NCBI GenBank assembly: GCA_013298955.1
Contig: JAAFJT010000003.1
Location: forward strand, 1 to 64,000
Source: Chitinophagales bacterium
GTDB taxonomy: Bacteria > Bacteroidota > Bacteroidia > Chitinophagales > Saprospiraceae
DNA: 64,000 bases
Reading direction: 5' to 3'
Shown here: piece after piece, positions 26,586 to 36,219 of the stretch
Numbering within the stretch: position 1 is the stretch's first letter
Layout of the letters: each line of letters starts with the position of its first letter
Program-made: the position numbers and the translations under genes
Notes under the pieces: model-generated
The model's database searches: none
What the model was told of the DNA's origin: nothing
Seen by the model: only the letters and a program-made list of their open reading frames with translations

Positions 26586-27833
26586 TTATTCTTTCCATAT
26601 AATGCCTTCATCTCGACCCAACATTTTATCCTTTTTGGCATAAGCGGTGGTATCTAAATTGGGTTCGCCCATCGGCATTTTTTCAAATAAATGATTCAAA
26701 TTAGGTTGTCCTGCCTCGAACCAAGCAGAATACCATGCCGAACCAACGGCTAAAACAGCATCGCGCATTTGTTGTTCAACCATTCCATCCAATTTTTCGT
26801 GGAATAAAGTCGCGTATTCCTGCGTTTGCAAGGTCAAAGTAACGCCATTTTTGGTTGTCGAAACGAATTTTTTATAATTTGGAAACGATTTTGACACTTC
26901 TTGTTCGATTTCCAATAATTTTGGAACCAATTCGTGTGATTTTTGAACTATTTTCCAAAAAAAATCCGTTGGTTTTTCAAAATAAGTGGCTTGTCCAACC
27001 CAAAAATTGTATTTATCTGCAAATAATTCGGGCAAACGCGTCTCCCAAAACGCATGAACTCCCATTTGACGCGTCAATTGTCCATCATAATTGCGGGTTG
27101 TATGAAGTGGCACATGCGCATCGGCGATGTAATGACCGATTTCTGCACTCAATTTCAACACAGCTTGTTTGTTTTTTTGCATAAAAGCATTCGTCAATCG
27201 TTTTTGCATCCCAATCAAATGATAAGGCAGAATCCCTGTTGCCGATAAACCATCTTTTGCCCAAACTTTTTTAAAACGCCCTTTGGTGATAAAACGCTCT
27301 TTTTCAAACAATTTTTCAATGGCTTCATTCGGAATCGTCCAAGTACCGTCTTGATATTGTTTTAAAAAATGATTAAAAACAAATTGTCTATAAGTGGTAT
27401 CCGCAATCGCAATCGAATCGCGTTTGAAAAACGTTTTAATACTTTTTGATTTTAAAAAAAAATCGCGTTGGTGCAAAAATACATTGGGATAACCTGTCAA
27501 TTTAAGCGTATCCTTTTTATCATTGATAATAAAAATTTGCGTATGTAATGCTAATGCCTCCAATAAATTATGTGGAAAATAGGCATATCTATCCAAATCA
27601 ATATAATGCCGACAACTTTCCGTCGGCGAAACATAACGGCGTTTATCAGGATCCACTGCATGTTCGGTGAGATAGGCGATTTCTTTTTTGTACAAGGGCA
27701 TCATATTGGGCGGCAAGGTGAAAACCGCTAATCGATTAATGGTTTGATGCGCTTGAAAACCCCAAATGGGCTTGATTATGAATGAAGTATGAATTATTAA
27801 AAAAAATAATGAAATAGCAATATTGAGTTTCAT
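26586..27833 (-). CDS. Zinc-dependent phospholipase C / S1-P1 nuclease-like secreted protein
   Basis: A 415-residue protein with a hydrophobic N-terminal signal (about residues 1-25) followed at once by WGFQAHQTINRLAVFTLP. In this fold the mature N-terminal Trp and the first His bind zinc. The second metal block SAEIGHYIADAHVPLHTTRN is clear. The fold is shared by phospholipase C and S1/P1 nucleases, so substrate class is unresolved. It is probably periplasmic or secreted. Transcribed with aroE (38 nt apart). Confidence 0.8.
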   Translation of the reverse strand: MKLNIAISLFFLIIHTSFIIKPIWGFQAHQTINRLAVFTLPPNMMPLYKKEIAYLTEHAVDPDKRRYVSPTESCRHYIDLDRYAYFPHNLLEALALHTQIFIINDKKDTLKLTGYPNVFLHQRDFFLKSKSIKTFFKRDSIAIADTTYRQFVFNHFLKQYQDGTWTIPNEAIEKLFEKERFITKGRFKKVWAKDGLSATGILPYHLIGMQKRLTNAFMQKNKQAVLKLSAEIGHYIADAHVPLHTTRNYDGQLTRQMGVHAFWETRLPELFADKYNFWVGQATYFEKPTDFFWKIVQKSHELVPKLLEIEQEVSKSFPNYKKFVSTTKNGVTLTLQTQEYATLFHEKLDGMVEQQMRDAVLAVGSAWYSAWFEAGQPNLNHLFEKMPMGEPNLDTTAYAKKDKMLGRDEGIIWKE

Positions 27834-27861
27834 AGTTTTGTTTTATTTGTTCCTTTAAAAA

Positions 27862-27952
27862 GTTTGAATTAGGATTGAAAGGATTCAAAGGATTGATTTT
27901 TATAAAAATCAATCCTTTGAATCCTTTCAATCCTAACAATCCTAATTCAAAC
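27862..27952. repeat. Long palindrome, family E variant
   Basis: GTTTGAATTAGGATTGAAAG and GATTCAAAGGATTGATTTTT pair with their complements around a 2-4 nt loop. One arm has an extra AATCCTAAC half-unit. It ends 3 nt before the nrdA stop codon and lies between nrdA and the start of the phospholipase-like gene. Confidence 0.88.
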
Positions 27953-27954
27953 CA

Positions 27955-30900
27955 CTACGCACTACACGCTAAACAATCCGGGTCATTCATATCACAAACT
28001 TCATTGGCGGCTTCTGCTAATTGCTTGGCATTCAATGTATTAAGATTTGGATTTTTCGCCGCTATCGCTGCTGCCAAATTTGATTTGGCAGGTTTTGGAA
28101 CATGAATTTCGGTTTCGGTTCCAAATTTGCGTTGATGTTTTGCGGAAAGCGTGAATTTAATCGGATCCACCGCAGCCTTAGAACGCAAATAATACATCCC
28201 CGTTTTCAACCCTTTTTGCCATCCATAAAAGTGCATCGACGATAATTTGGAAAAATTCGGATTTTCCACAAACAAATTCAACGATTGCGATTGACAAATA
28301 AAGGCTCCTCTATCTGCTGCCATGTCAATAATGAAACGCATGGATAATTCCCAAGTCGTTTTATATAATTTTTTCAAATCATCTGGAATCCCATCAATAT
28401 GTTGAATAGAACCATTCGCGGCAATTAAAATTTCGCGGGTTTCTTCATTCCACAAATTCATCCGAATCAAATCGTTTAACAAATGCTTATTAACCACAAT
28501 ATGTTCACCCGACAAAGTGCGGCGCGTGTAAATATTGGACGTATAAGGTTCAAAACATTCGTTATTCCCTAAGATTTGAGAAGTCGAAGCAGTCGGCATC
28601 GGCGCGACTAAAAGCGAGTTCCGCGCACCCGTTTTCATCACTTTTTGTCTCAAAGTTGCCCAATCCCAGCGTTCTGAAGGCTGAACGCCCCACAAATCAA
28701 ATTGAAATTGACCTTCACTCAATGGAGAACCTTTAAACGTCTCATACGCGCCTTCTTTTTCCGCCAAAGCAACGGATTCCGTCATCGCGCCAAAATAAAT
28801 CGCTTCAAAAATATCTTTATTCAAAGCACGCGCTTCGGGCGAATCGAACGGAAAACGCATCAAAATAAACGCATCTGCCAAGCCTTGAACCCCAATTCCA
28901 ATCGGGCGATGCCGCATATTAGACTTTCGCGCTTCTGGAATCGGATAATAATTGGCATCAATGACTTTGTTCAAATTCCGCGTTACAATCCGCGTCACTT
29001 CATATAACTTATTGAAATCAAATTGATTACCTATTACGAATTTCGATAAATTGATACTCGCTAAATTACAAACGGCACATTCATCTGGCGAGGTATATTG
29101 AATTATTTCCGTGCAAAGATTGGAACAGCGAATCGTCCCTAAATTTTTCTGATTCGATTTTTTATTCGCAGCATCTTTATACAAAATGTATGGATTTCCA
29201 GTCTCAATTTGCGATTCTAAGATGGCAAACCATAATTCTTGCGCCTTGATGACTTTTCGAGCGCGTCCTTCTTTTTCGTACTTGTGGTAAAGGGCTTCAA
29301 ACGTTCCGCCGTAACAATCGTACAATCCGGGTGCTTCATTCGGGCAGAATAAAGACCATTCGCCGCCTGCTTTGACCCTTTCCATGAACAAATCGGGTAT
29401 CCATAACGCATAAAACAAATCTCTTGCCCGCGCTTCTTCCTTACCATGATTCTTTTTCAACTCCAAAAAATCGAAAATATCCGCATGCCAAGGTTCTAAA
29501 TACATCGCAAATGCCCCTTTTCGCTTACCGCCGCCATTGTGCGCAACGCCTACGTGCGTCACGTAACTATGATTGGGCAACACTTCAAAATCCACTACGA
29601 CTCCATCATAATCCGCACTTGACAAATGGTCAATTCTTGAATAATTACTATTTTGATGTGTAAAGTATTCAACAGATTCAATTTGTGGTAAATTAAACAA
29701 AGCTGCAATCTCGCCAACAATCGGAATTTTTAAAGAACAAACCTCGTTTTCAATACTGCCTGTCGTCAAAATACCAAAACGCATCAACATAAAACGCACA
29801 CTTTCAACGACTTGTCGAGAAGTGGTATCAGAACTCAATCCAAAACAGTTTTCGGTTTCAATGATGCCTTTCACGAATTGAAATGTCTTTTCTTTCGGCA
29901 AATGTAAAAAACTGCTATGGATTGCTTTCGCGCCCCAAGCATCATACAGCATCATTCTATTGAATTTAAAACCAATGTGTGCAGCCCAATTAAAACAGAT
30001 TTCGGCACCATTTTCTGATAATTGCTCCGTCCAACGAATGCCATTTTCATACAAATAGTTTTTAATAAAACTAATTTGATAACTATCCACCTCTTGTGTC
30101 AATTGCGCTTGCTTTCCATCTTTGGAAATGTTGCCTTTTGCAATCATCATCCCATAAAAACGGCAATCGGCTACCGAATACTGCAAAATATCATGGCTAT
30201 AATCGGGAATCGGAAAAGCTAACAAATCATCCTCCGTCAAATCTTTTGCCTCTACCCATTCCGTTTCAACGTGTCCATTGATTAAACGAGTTGTAATCGT
30301 TTGATAATCAATGTTTTTGGGCTGATTGCGAATGACTAAAAAGGGATGTTCTTCTGTAACTGAAATGGGTTCAATGGATTGTTGAACCTTGATTTTTATC
30401 ATTTTGCCCACATAATGTTGGCGTAATAAGCGGTCAACTTTATTAAAATTACCATCATGTGTTAACAATTCATCTTCCAAAACGATATCATCAATTCGCT
30501 TGATGCCCGTTTTCGTATATATAATCGTGTCAGGATGAAAACATTGGTCCACATAGCGCGCCGTTTCATTGAAAACCCGCAACATCGGCACTAATCCATT
30601 GGATTTTCCACCCGTTCCGCGTATGTACGAACCTTTTGCGCGAATCGAATGCACCGCCAAACCGATACCACCCGCCGATTGAGAAATCTTGGCACAACGC
30701 GCCAAGGTCTCATAAATCGCTGGAATCGAATCGCCATCTCCGCTGACCGACAGCAAAAAACAACTGGACATTTGCGGTCTTGGCGTACCTGCATTAAACA
30801 AAGTCGGGGTGGCATGGATGAACCATTTTTCCGACATCATTGAATACGTTTCAATTACAGATGCAAGATTTTCACCATGAATGCCAATAGCCGCCCGCAT

Positions 30901-31413
30901 TAACAATTGTTGAGGACGTTCCACCACTTTGCCATTCATGCGCAACAGGTAAGAACGCTCCAACGTTTTGAATCCAAAATAGTCAAAATCATAATCCCTA
31001 TCATATATGATAGCAGAATCTAATTTGTCTTTATATTTTTGAATCATTTTATGGGCTTCATCCGAAATCAAGCCCGCTTTTTCACCCGTTTTCGGGTCAA
31101 TATAATTATACAACTCGCGCATCGTGCGGCTGAACGACTTATCGGTGTTTTTATGCAAATTGGAAACCGCTATCCGCGCCGCCAAAGTTGCGTATTCAGG
31201 GTGTTGCGCCGCCATTGTTGCCGCAGTTTCGGCAGCGAGATTGTCCAATTCGGTCGTCGTCACACCGTCATACAAGCCTTGAACCACTTTTCGACTGATT
31301 TCAAGCGGCTCAATATAGACGGGATTCAACCCGTAACAAAGTTTTTTAATGCGTGCTGTGATTTTATCAAAACTCACATCTTCTCGCTTACCAGAACGTT
31401 TTATAACTTTCAT
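27955..31413 (-). CDS. nrdA: Ribonucleoside-diphosphate reductase large subunit with intein
   Basis: Class I reductase alpha subunit of the eukaryote-like subgroup, which makes dNDPs from NDPs with NrdB. The start is set at ATG 31413 ([18 protein letters not shown], the ATP-cone), as in relatives; the frame extends 22 codons further upstream without support. Exteins total about 816 residues: ATP-cone, catalytic barrel with [14 protein letters not shown] and [22 protein letters not shown], and the C-terminal CLACSA redox cysteines. A 336-residue intein interrupts it after ARYVDQ. Joining the exteins gives [20 protein letters not shown], matching the human order YVDQGGNKRPGAFAIYLE. nrdB lies upstream on the same strand. 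Confidence 0.95.
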   Translation of the reverse strand: MKVIKRSGKREDVSFDKITARIKKLCYGLNPVYIEPLEISRKVVQGLYDGVTTTELDNLAAETAATMAAQHPEYATLAARIAVSNLHKNTDKSFSRTMRELYNYIDPKTGEKAGLISDEAHKMIQKYKDKLDSAIIYDRDYDFDYFGFKTLERSYLLRMNGKVVERPQQLLMRAAIGIHGENLASVIETYSMMSEKWFIHATPTLFNAGTPRPQMSSCFLLSVSGDGDSIPAIYETLARCAKISQSAGGIGLAVHSIRAKGSYIRGTGGKSNGLVPMLRVFNETARYVDQCFHPDTIIYTKTGIKRIDDIVLEDELLTHDGNFNKVDRLLRQHYVGKMIKIKVQQSIEPISVTEEHPFLVIRNQPKNIDYQTITTRLINGHVETEWVEAKDLTEDDLLAFPIPDYSHDILQYSVADCRFYGMMIAKGNISKDGKQAQLTQEVDSYQISFIKNYLYENGIRWTEQLSENGAEICFNWAAHIGFKFNRMMLYDAWGAKAIHSSFLHLPKEKTFQFVKGIIETENCFGLSSDTTSRQVVESVRFMLMRFGILTTGSIENEVCSLKIPIVGEIAALFNLPQIESVEYFTHQNSNYSRIDHLSSADYDGVVVDFEVLPNHSYVTHVGVAHNGGGKRKGAFAMYLEPWHADIFDFLELKKNHGKEEARARDLFYALWIPDLFMERVKAGGEWSLFCPNEAPGLYDCYGGTFEALYHKYEKEGRARKVIKAQELWFAILESQIETGNPYILYKDAANKKSNQKNLGTIRCSNLCTEIIQYTSPDECAVCNLASINLSKFVIGNQFDFNKLYEVTRIVTRNLNKVIDANYYPIPEARKSNMRHRPIGIGVQGLADAFILMRFPFDSPEARALNKDIFEAIYFGAMTESVALAEKEGAYETFKGSPLSEGQFQFDLWGVQPSERWDWATLRQKVMKTGARNSLLVAPMPTASTSQILGNNECFEPYTSNIYTRRTLSGEHIVVNKHLLNDLIRMNLWNEETREILIAANGSIQHIDGIPDDLKKLYKTTWELSMRFIIDMAADRGAFICQSQSLNLFVENPNFSKLSSMHFYGWQKGLKTGMYYLRSKAAVDPIKFTLSAKHQRKFGTETEIHVPKPAKSNLAAAIAAKNPNLNTLNAKQLAEAANEVCDMNDPDCLACSA
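29536..30543 (-). other. Intein in NrdA, with Gly at the +1 position
   Basis: 336 residues starting [13 protein letters not shown] (Cys1, block A) with block [10 protein letters not shown] (T-x-x-H), block [17 protein letters not shown] and block G VGVAHN (penultimate His, terminal Asn). The following extein residue is Gly of GGGKRKG, not the Cys/Ser/Thr nucleophile of canonical inteins. The middle contains a degenerate LAGLIDADG endonuclease: motif one reads [12 protein letters not shown], with Lys where an acidic residue is expected, and motif two [11 protein letters not shown]. The element is in frame throughout, so loss of function by frameshift is excluded. Confidence 0.9.
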
Positions 31414-31529
31414 TGTTGGATAAAAATCAAGTTTGAAACTTGCGTTTCCGCAAGAAATGGGTTGTTTCTGTTTAAACAATTTTTCATTTGAATTAAAAAA
31501 GAAGGAATTTTTAAAGGATTAAGCATATT

Positions 31530-31817
31530 AAGGTCGGCGAGGTTGCAACCCTATCCACTACCCACAGAATAAAAAAAGGTGCATCGCACCGCAATATTGG
31601 TAGCAAATCGGAATTAAAAACCGCGTTTGAGGTGCGTCGCACCGTAACATCCAAACCGTTTTTACCAATGTTACGGTGCGTCGCACCTTCCAATCGGATT
31701 GTCCATCGTTTTTCTACAAATGTTGTGGTGCTACGCACCTTTTTTATTTTGTAGAATCCTTTGAATACCAACAATCATTTTGTGGGTATTGGATAGGGTT
31801 GCAACCTCGCCGACCTT
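31530..31817. repeat. Nested palindrome between nrdB and nrdA
   Basis: Outer arms AAGGTCGGCGAGGTTGCAAC and CCTATCC..., with their complement at 31770-31817, enclose GGTGCATCGCACC and GGTGCGTCGCACCGTAACAT units and their inverted partners. Beyond these, weaker family E arms (GAAGGAATTTTTAAAGGATT ... CCTTTAAAAATCTTTCATTC) reach 31493-31870, so three palindrome classes are stacked. The whole lies in the transcribed spacer of the nrdB-nrdA pair. Confidence 0.85.
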
Positions 31818-31874
31818 TTGGAATAGGTTATTTCCTTGTTTCCTTTAAAAATCTTTCATTCTTAATTCTTGCCT

Positions 31875-32840
31875 TTAAAAATCTTCTTCCAATGTAAAAA
31901 CTTGTTTATCTTTTTGAGTCATTACGCCTGCTTTTTGATAATCGCCAACGCGTTTTTCAAAAAAATTGGTTTTGCCTTGCAAGGAAATCATCTCCATCCA
32001 AGGAAATGGATTCGTTGCATGATAAAATTTATCATTGCCCAAAGACTGCAACAACCTATCCGCCACAAATTCAATATATTGAGTCATCATTTCGGCGTTC
32101 ATACCAATCAAATTCACAGGTAACGCATCCGTTACAAATTCTTTTTCATATTCAACTGCTTCTGTAATAATGAGTTCCACCTCTTTTTCAGACAATTTGT
32201 TTTCCAACATAGAGTACAATAAACAGGCAAAATCACAATGTAATCCTTCATCGCGGCTAATTAATTCATTGCTGAAGGTCAAACCGGGCATCAAACCGCG
32301 CTTTTTCAACCAGTAAATACTGCAAAAACTACCCGAAAAAAAGATGCCTTCTACGGCTGCAAACGCTATCAAACGGTGCGCAAACGACGGCGCGTGTTCA
32401 ATCCAGCGCATTGCCCACTGTCCTTTTTTGGAAACACATTCCAAATTTTCCAATGCGTTGAATAAATAATCTTTTTCTGCAGGGTCTTTGATATACGTAT
32501 CGATTAATAACGAATACGTTTCCGCGTGAATGTTTTCAATCGCGACTTGAAACCCGTAAAAACAACGCGCTTCAGGAATTTGGACTTCCCGCATGAAGTT
32601 CAACACCAAATTTTCATTTACAATGCCATCGCTTGCCGCAAAAAACGCCAAAACGTGCTTAATAAAATGTCTTTCATTGTCGCTCAACCGTTCCCAATCG
32701 GAAAGGTCTGCCCCTAAATCAATTTCTTCAGCCGTCCAGAAAGACGCAACAGCCTGTTTGTACATTTTCCAAATTTGGTCGTACTGAATTGGAAATAGCA
32801 CAAAACGGCTATTATTTTCACGCAAAATAGGTTCTGTCAT
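31875..32840 (-). CDS. nrdB: Ribonucleoside-diphosphate reductase small subunit
   Basis: The beta subunit that houses the diiron-tyrosyl radical, 321 residues, of the eukaryote-like subgroup. Metal and radical residues: Asp in [14 protein letters not shown], Glu/His in [19 protein letters not shown] (the Tyr of the TYS motif is the radical site), Glu in [10 protein letters not shown] and Glu/His in [12 protein letters not shown]. The C-terminal tail ends FTLEEDF, the segment that binds NrdA. It is upstream of nrdA by 460 nt of repeat DNA. Confidence 0.96.
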   Translation of the reverse strand: MTEPILRENNSRFVLFPIQYDQIWKMYKQAVASFWTAEEIDLGADLSDWERLSDNERHFIKHVLAFFAASDGIVNENLVLNFMREVQIPEARCFYGFQVAIENIHAETYSLLIDTYIKDPAEKDYLFNALENLECVSKKGQWAMRWIEHAPSFAHRLIAFAAVEGIFFSGSFCSIYWLKKRGLMPGLTFSNELISRDEGLHCDFACLLYSMLENKLSEKEVELIITEAVEYEKEFVTDALPVNLIGMNAEMMTQYIEFVADRLLQSLGNDKFYHATNPFPWMEMISLQGKTNFFEKRVGDYQKAGVMTQKDKQVFTLEEDF

Positions 32841-32889
32841 GTTTTTAAAATTTTATATCTAAAAAAAAGGCTCATTTTAATTTATTTTT

Positions 32890-33058
32890 AAAACACATAG
32901 TTCACATAGGTTGCATAGGACACATAGAGGCAATCTTTTCTCTTTTCGTTTAGGGATGATGTAAACGATTGAAAAAATAGATTGAATTGAAAGAGTGTAC
33001 ATCTTTATGACAGCTTGCCCCTATGTGTCCTATGGAGCCTATGTGCGCTATGTGTTTC
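32890..33058. repeat. Palindrome, family C (ACACATAG type)
   Basis: Left arm AAAACACATAGTTCACATAG, GTTGCATAGGACACATAGAG; right arm CCCCTATGTGTCCTATGGAG, CCTATGTGCGCTATGTGTTT. About 70 nt of unrelated sequence forms the loop. It is upstream of nrdB. The remainder of this gap (to 33255) holds no convincing gene. Confidence 0.75.
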
Positions 33059-33191
33059 AGAAAAGTTGTTGAAAAAAATGATGGTTTTATATGGACTTAG
33101 GAGATGCTTCTCTCGCTGTACGTTATCAAATAAGTGAGCTTGACGCTTTTGCGACACTAAGGTATGATGATACAACCTTCTAAAAAAACAA

Positions 33192-33221
33192 AAGTTATCC
33201 ACAAAATGTGGATAACTTTTT
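33192..33221. terminator. Bidirectional terminator built from two DnaA-box sequences
   Basis: AAAGTTATCCACA and its exact complement flank a 3-nt AAA loop; each arm contains TTATCCACA, the DnaA-box consensus. T tracts lie on both sides. It lies 35 nt downstream of the TonB-dependent receptor stop, so termination is the simplest role. Confidence 0.6.
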
Positions 33222-33255
33222 TAATCAATTGATTATCAATTATTTAGCAATTAAT

Positions 33256-35775
33256 TTATAAGCCAGATTCGTCTCGTTTTTCCTGTACGTCCATGCCGCG
33301 TTTTCGTTGTGCGGCTTGCGTTGATTTATTTAAACTATACGTAAAACCAAGATATGCCATTCGAGATTCGCGTTTTAAACGCCCTTTAGTCTCATATTCG
33401 GGCGTAAAAGCGGTAAAATCAACTCGTTTTGTATCAAAAATATCGCTCAAACGAAAGGATAAGGTTGCTTTATGATTCCAAATTGGCTTGCGCAAACCAA
33501 AATCAGCATAATACACAGGTGCAAGGGTTCCTTGAATCAACACATTCGGTGAGTTATAAAAACCAACAATTTGTATATCCCAATCTTTACCAAGCGTGAA
33601 GCTACTATTGAAACGGGCGTTCATCACCGTCGTTTGATTGGTCAATTGTGCTTCCAAATTTTTACCATTCAATTTTGCCTCGAAAATGGAAACAGTGCTA
33701 CTCATCTTCCATTTTTTGGTAATATTCAACGTTCCATTCAATTCTAAACCATAATTCACGCCGTTTTGTAGGTTCATCGGCATGCGATACGCAATGTTTT
33801 CACCTGTAATGGGGTCGGGCAAATATCGGACAACGCGCCCAATCGCATCATTCATTTGACGATAAAAAAGTGTCGGATTGAACGTAAAACGATTGTTAAT
33901 CATCAAATAAGTGAGTTCAAAGGCGTGTACGAACTCAGGTTTCAAATCAGGATTGCCAATTCTTCGATTTAAACGGTCATTGATACCCGTAATCGGATGC
34001 AACATCGCATAATCAGGACGATTAATGCGTTTGCCATAACCCAATTTCAATTGTCCTTTATTTGCCAATTGTCGCGTCAACGAAAAAGACGGATAGGCTT
34101 GAAAATAATCCAAAGGCACTTGCCTACTGATGTGTTTCAAATCTGACGCTGCATTCACTTGTTCGACGCGCAAACCCATTGAATAATCCCATTTTTGTTT
34201 CAAATTGCCCGAAAACAGCCCATATCCTGCATAAACGCGCTCCGTAAAACCAAATAAAACCGTATAACGAGCATCATTTACATATTGATTATTTCGCAAT
34301 ACATCTGAAAACAATTGTTCATCAATTCTAAAATCAGCAATTCTGAAACCTATTTCAAAACGACCTTTTTTCAATGGTTCTGTAAAATCACCTTGCAAAA
34401 TTAAATTTCGACTATTCGTATTAAAACGAATTTGTTGATTAAAATCATCGCGTAAATGACTTGTTTTATCAGGCGTAAAAAATTGTTCGATGCCTAAAAC
34501 GTGTCCTTCATTGCGATTTGAAGTTCTATTGCCCGATAACGTGAAATCGCGTTTCTCTTTTTTAAACCATTTATTCCAAGTAAAATTATAATCTTGCGCC
34601 AATGCATTGCTTTTTTCGTCGTCAGAACGCAGTGAAAGGGCGGTTGGAATTAAGTTTTGATTTAAATAATCATATTGCAAATGAGCATTTTCACCCTTTT
34701 TGGAACGTACCACCGTTCCAGATACATTGAAATTATTAAATTTGTTAAAATTATATTCTACACCCAAACGAGCATTCAACATTTTGGCAGGATAGATATG
34801 CGATGTCGTTTGATTCGTATAAAAAACAGAATCTTTGGTAATCGTCTTTCTATCAATACCCATATTAGCAGTCGTGATGTTATTACGACCAGATAACATA
34901 CCGAATACATTGATTTTGTTGACTTTATAATTGGCAGTGATGGAACCATCGAATTTATTGAAGGTATTGAGCGCGGGATTCGTACCGATATTGCCTGTGG
35001 TTTGCACATTGAAACCCACTTTTTGACTGTCTTTCAACACAATATTTAAAATGCCCGCACTGCCATCTGCATCTTGTTTGGCGGACGGATTCGTTAAAAT
35101 TTCAATACTTTTAATCGCATTCGCAGGAATTTTAGTTAAATCCGCCTTGCCATTTGCGCCAATCAAGGCAGAAGGTTTGCCGTTAATCCAAATTTTAACA
35201 TTTTCAGAACCGCGTAAAGCGACATTGCCTTCTGCATCCACCGTTACGCCCGATACATTTTTGATAGCATCTATCGCGCTGCCGCCCGCCGCCGTCAAAC
35301 TGCTTTCGATATTAAAAACCTTTCTATCCGATTTGTACTCCGTTTCAGAGCGTTTTTCCTTGATTTCCAATACATTAAGTTGAGTAGAGGCAATTGTCAG
35401 GGTAATCATTCCTAATTTTTTAATCGGATTTTCGGCTGTAATATCAATCAAAAGGGTCTTTTCAGACATACCTATTGCAGAACATTTTAATTCATAATTA
35501 CCTATTGGTAAACCTTTTAGCATAAAATTCCCACTGTCATCCGTTTGAACTCCTGTGATGAGTGCGCCCGTAGTACCATTGCTGTTTTTGAAAACGCGGG
35601 TTGCCGCAAAAGGAATTGGCGCACCTTTTTCGTCTGTAAGCGTGCCTGTTACAAGGCTTTCTAAAGGGTCAATTGTATTGAATTGAATGGTTTTAGCATA
35701 ATTTTGAGCTAAAAGGATATTGAATGAACTGTTGTAGCAAAGGCTTACAACCATGAATAGGTGTGCAAGATTCAT
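33256..35775 (-). CDS. TonB-dependent outer-membrane receptor with PF14905-type barrel
   Basis: An 839-residue outer-membrane protein. It has an N-terminal signal (about residues 1-23), a carboxypeptidase-regulatory-like beta domain (VTGTLTDEKGAPIPFAATRVFKN ... KTLLIDITAENP, about 42-125), a plug domain (ALRGSENVKIWINGKPSALIG and IKSIEILTNPSAKQDADGSAGILNIVLKD, about 150-250), then the long barrel with RINRPDYAMLHP. Relatives transport siderophores, peptides or glycans; the substrate is not evident and no SusD partner is adjacent. The barrel end FTYSLNKS is followed by a 20-residue basic tail. A TAACTTTG element lies at 35830-35837 (minus). Confidence 0.88.
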   Translation of the reverse strand: MNLAHLFMVVSLCYNSSFNILLAQNYAKTIQFNTIDPLESLVTGTLTDEKGAPIPFAATRVFKNSNGTTGALITGVQTDDSGNFMLKGLPIGNYELKCSAIGMSEKTLLIDITAENPIKKLGMITLTIASTQLNVLEIKEKRSETEYKSDRKVFNIESSLTAAGGSAIDAIKNVSGVTVDAEGNVALRGSENVKIWINGKPSALIGANGKADLTKIPANAIKSIEILTNPSAKQDADGSAGILNIVLKDSQKVGFNVQTTGNIGTNPALNTFNKFDGSITANYKVNKINVFGMLSGRNNITTANMGIDRKTITKDSVFYTNQTTSHIYPAKMLNARLGVEYNFNKFNNFNVSGTVVRSKKGENAHLQYDYLNQNLIPTALSLRSDDEKSNALAQDYNFTWNKWFKKEKRDFTLSGNRTSNRNEGHVLGIEQFFTPDKTSHLRDDFNQQIRFNTNSRNLILQGDFTEPLKKGRFEIGFRIADFRIDEQLFSDVLRNNQYVNDARYTVLFGFTERVYAGYGLFSGNLKQKWDYSMGLRVEQVNAASDLKHISRQVPLDYFQAYPSFSLTRQLANKGQLKLGYGKRINRPDYAMLHPITGINDRLNRRIGNPDLKPEFVHAFELTYLMINNRFTFNPTLFYRQMNDAIGRVVRYLPDPITGENIAYRMPMNLQNGVNYGLELNGTLNITKKWKMSSTVSIFEAKLNGKNLEAQLTNQTTVMNARFNSSFTLGKDWDIQIVGFYNSPNVLIQGTLAPVYYADFGLRKPIWNHKATLSFRLSDIFDTKRVDFTAFTPEYETKGRLKRESRMAYLGFTYSLNKSTQAAQRKRGMDVQEKRDESGL

Positions 35776-35910
35776 TGTAGTCTTTGTCTTAGTTTTTGTA
35801 TTAATTTACATTTTGATTAAAATTCGATACAAAGTTACTTTTTATTATTTAAAAGTGTATCAATTTTCCATTTTTTTTGAAAAAAAGATACAATTGTAAT
35901 ATAGCTTTTT

Positions 35911-36192
35911 AAAACACATAGGACACATAGTTTGCATAGAACACATAGGGCAATACTTCTAACTTTCGGTTCGGCATATTGGTCATGCCATCATAGTAAA
36001 AATAATTTACATAGAACACATAGGGCAATCTTTCGTATTGAAGCTATGTGTCCTATGTAAACTATGTGTCCTATGTAAACTATGTGTCCTATGTAAACTA
36101 TGTGTCCTATGTAAACTATGTGTCCTATGTAAACTATGTGTCCTATGTAAACTATGTGTCCTATGTAAACTATGTGTCCTATGTGTTTTAAA
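35911..36192. repeat. Family C repeat region with 8 tandem 18-bp units
   Basis: Left part: AAAACACATAGGACACATAG and a second short ACATAGAACACATAGGGCAA copy. Right part: the unit CTATGTGTCCTATGTAAA repeated eight times without change at 36044-36187, period 18. The two parts are inverted relative to each other. It lies between the start of the TonB receptor gene and the stop of the T9SS-B protein gene. Confidence 0.95.
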
Positions 36193-36219
36193 AATAAAAC
36201 GGTTTCAATTTGCTTGCCA

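Noticed and set aside
33005-33202. Small frames in the gap between nrdB and the TonB receptor (including a 30-codon + frame from 33091)
   Set aside because: They overlap the family C palindrome arm or lack any supporting start context or conservation cue.
33192-33221. Replication origin
   Set aside because: Only one DnaA-box pair, arranged as a terminator hairpin, with no dnaA, no AT-rich unwinding repeats and no box cluster.
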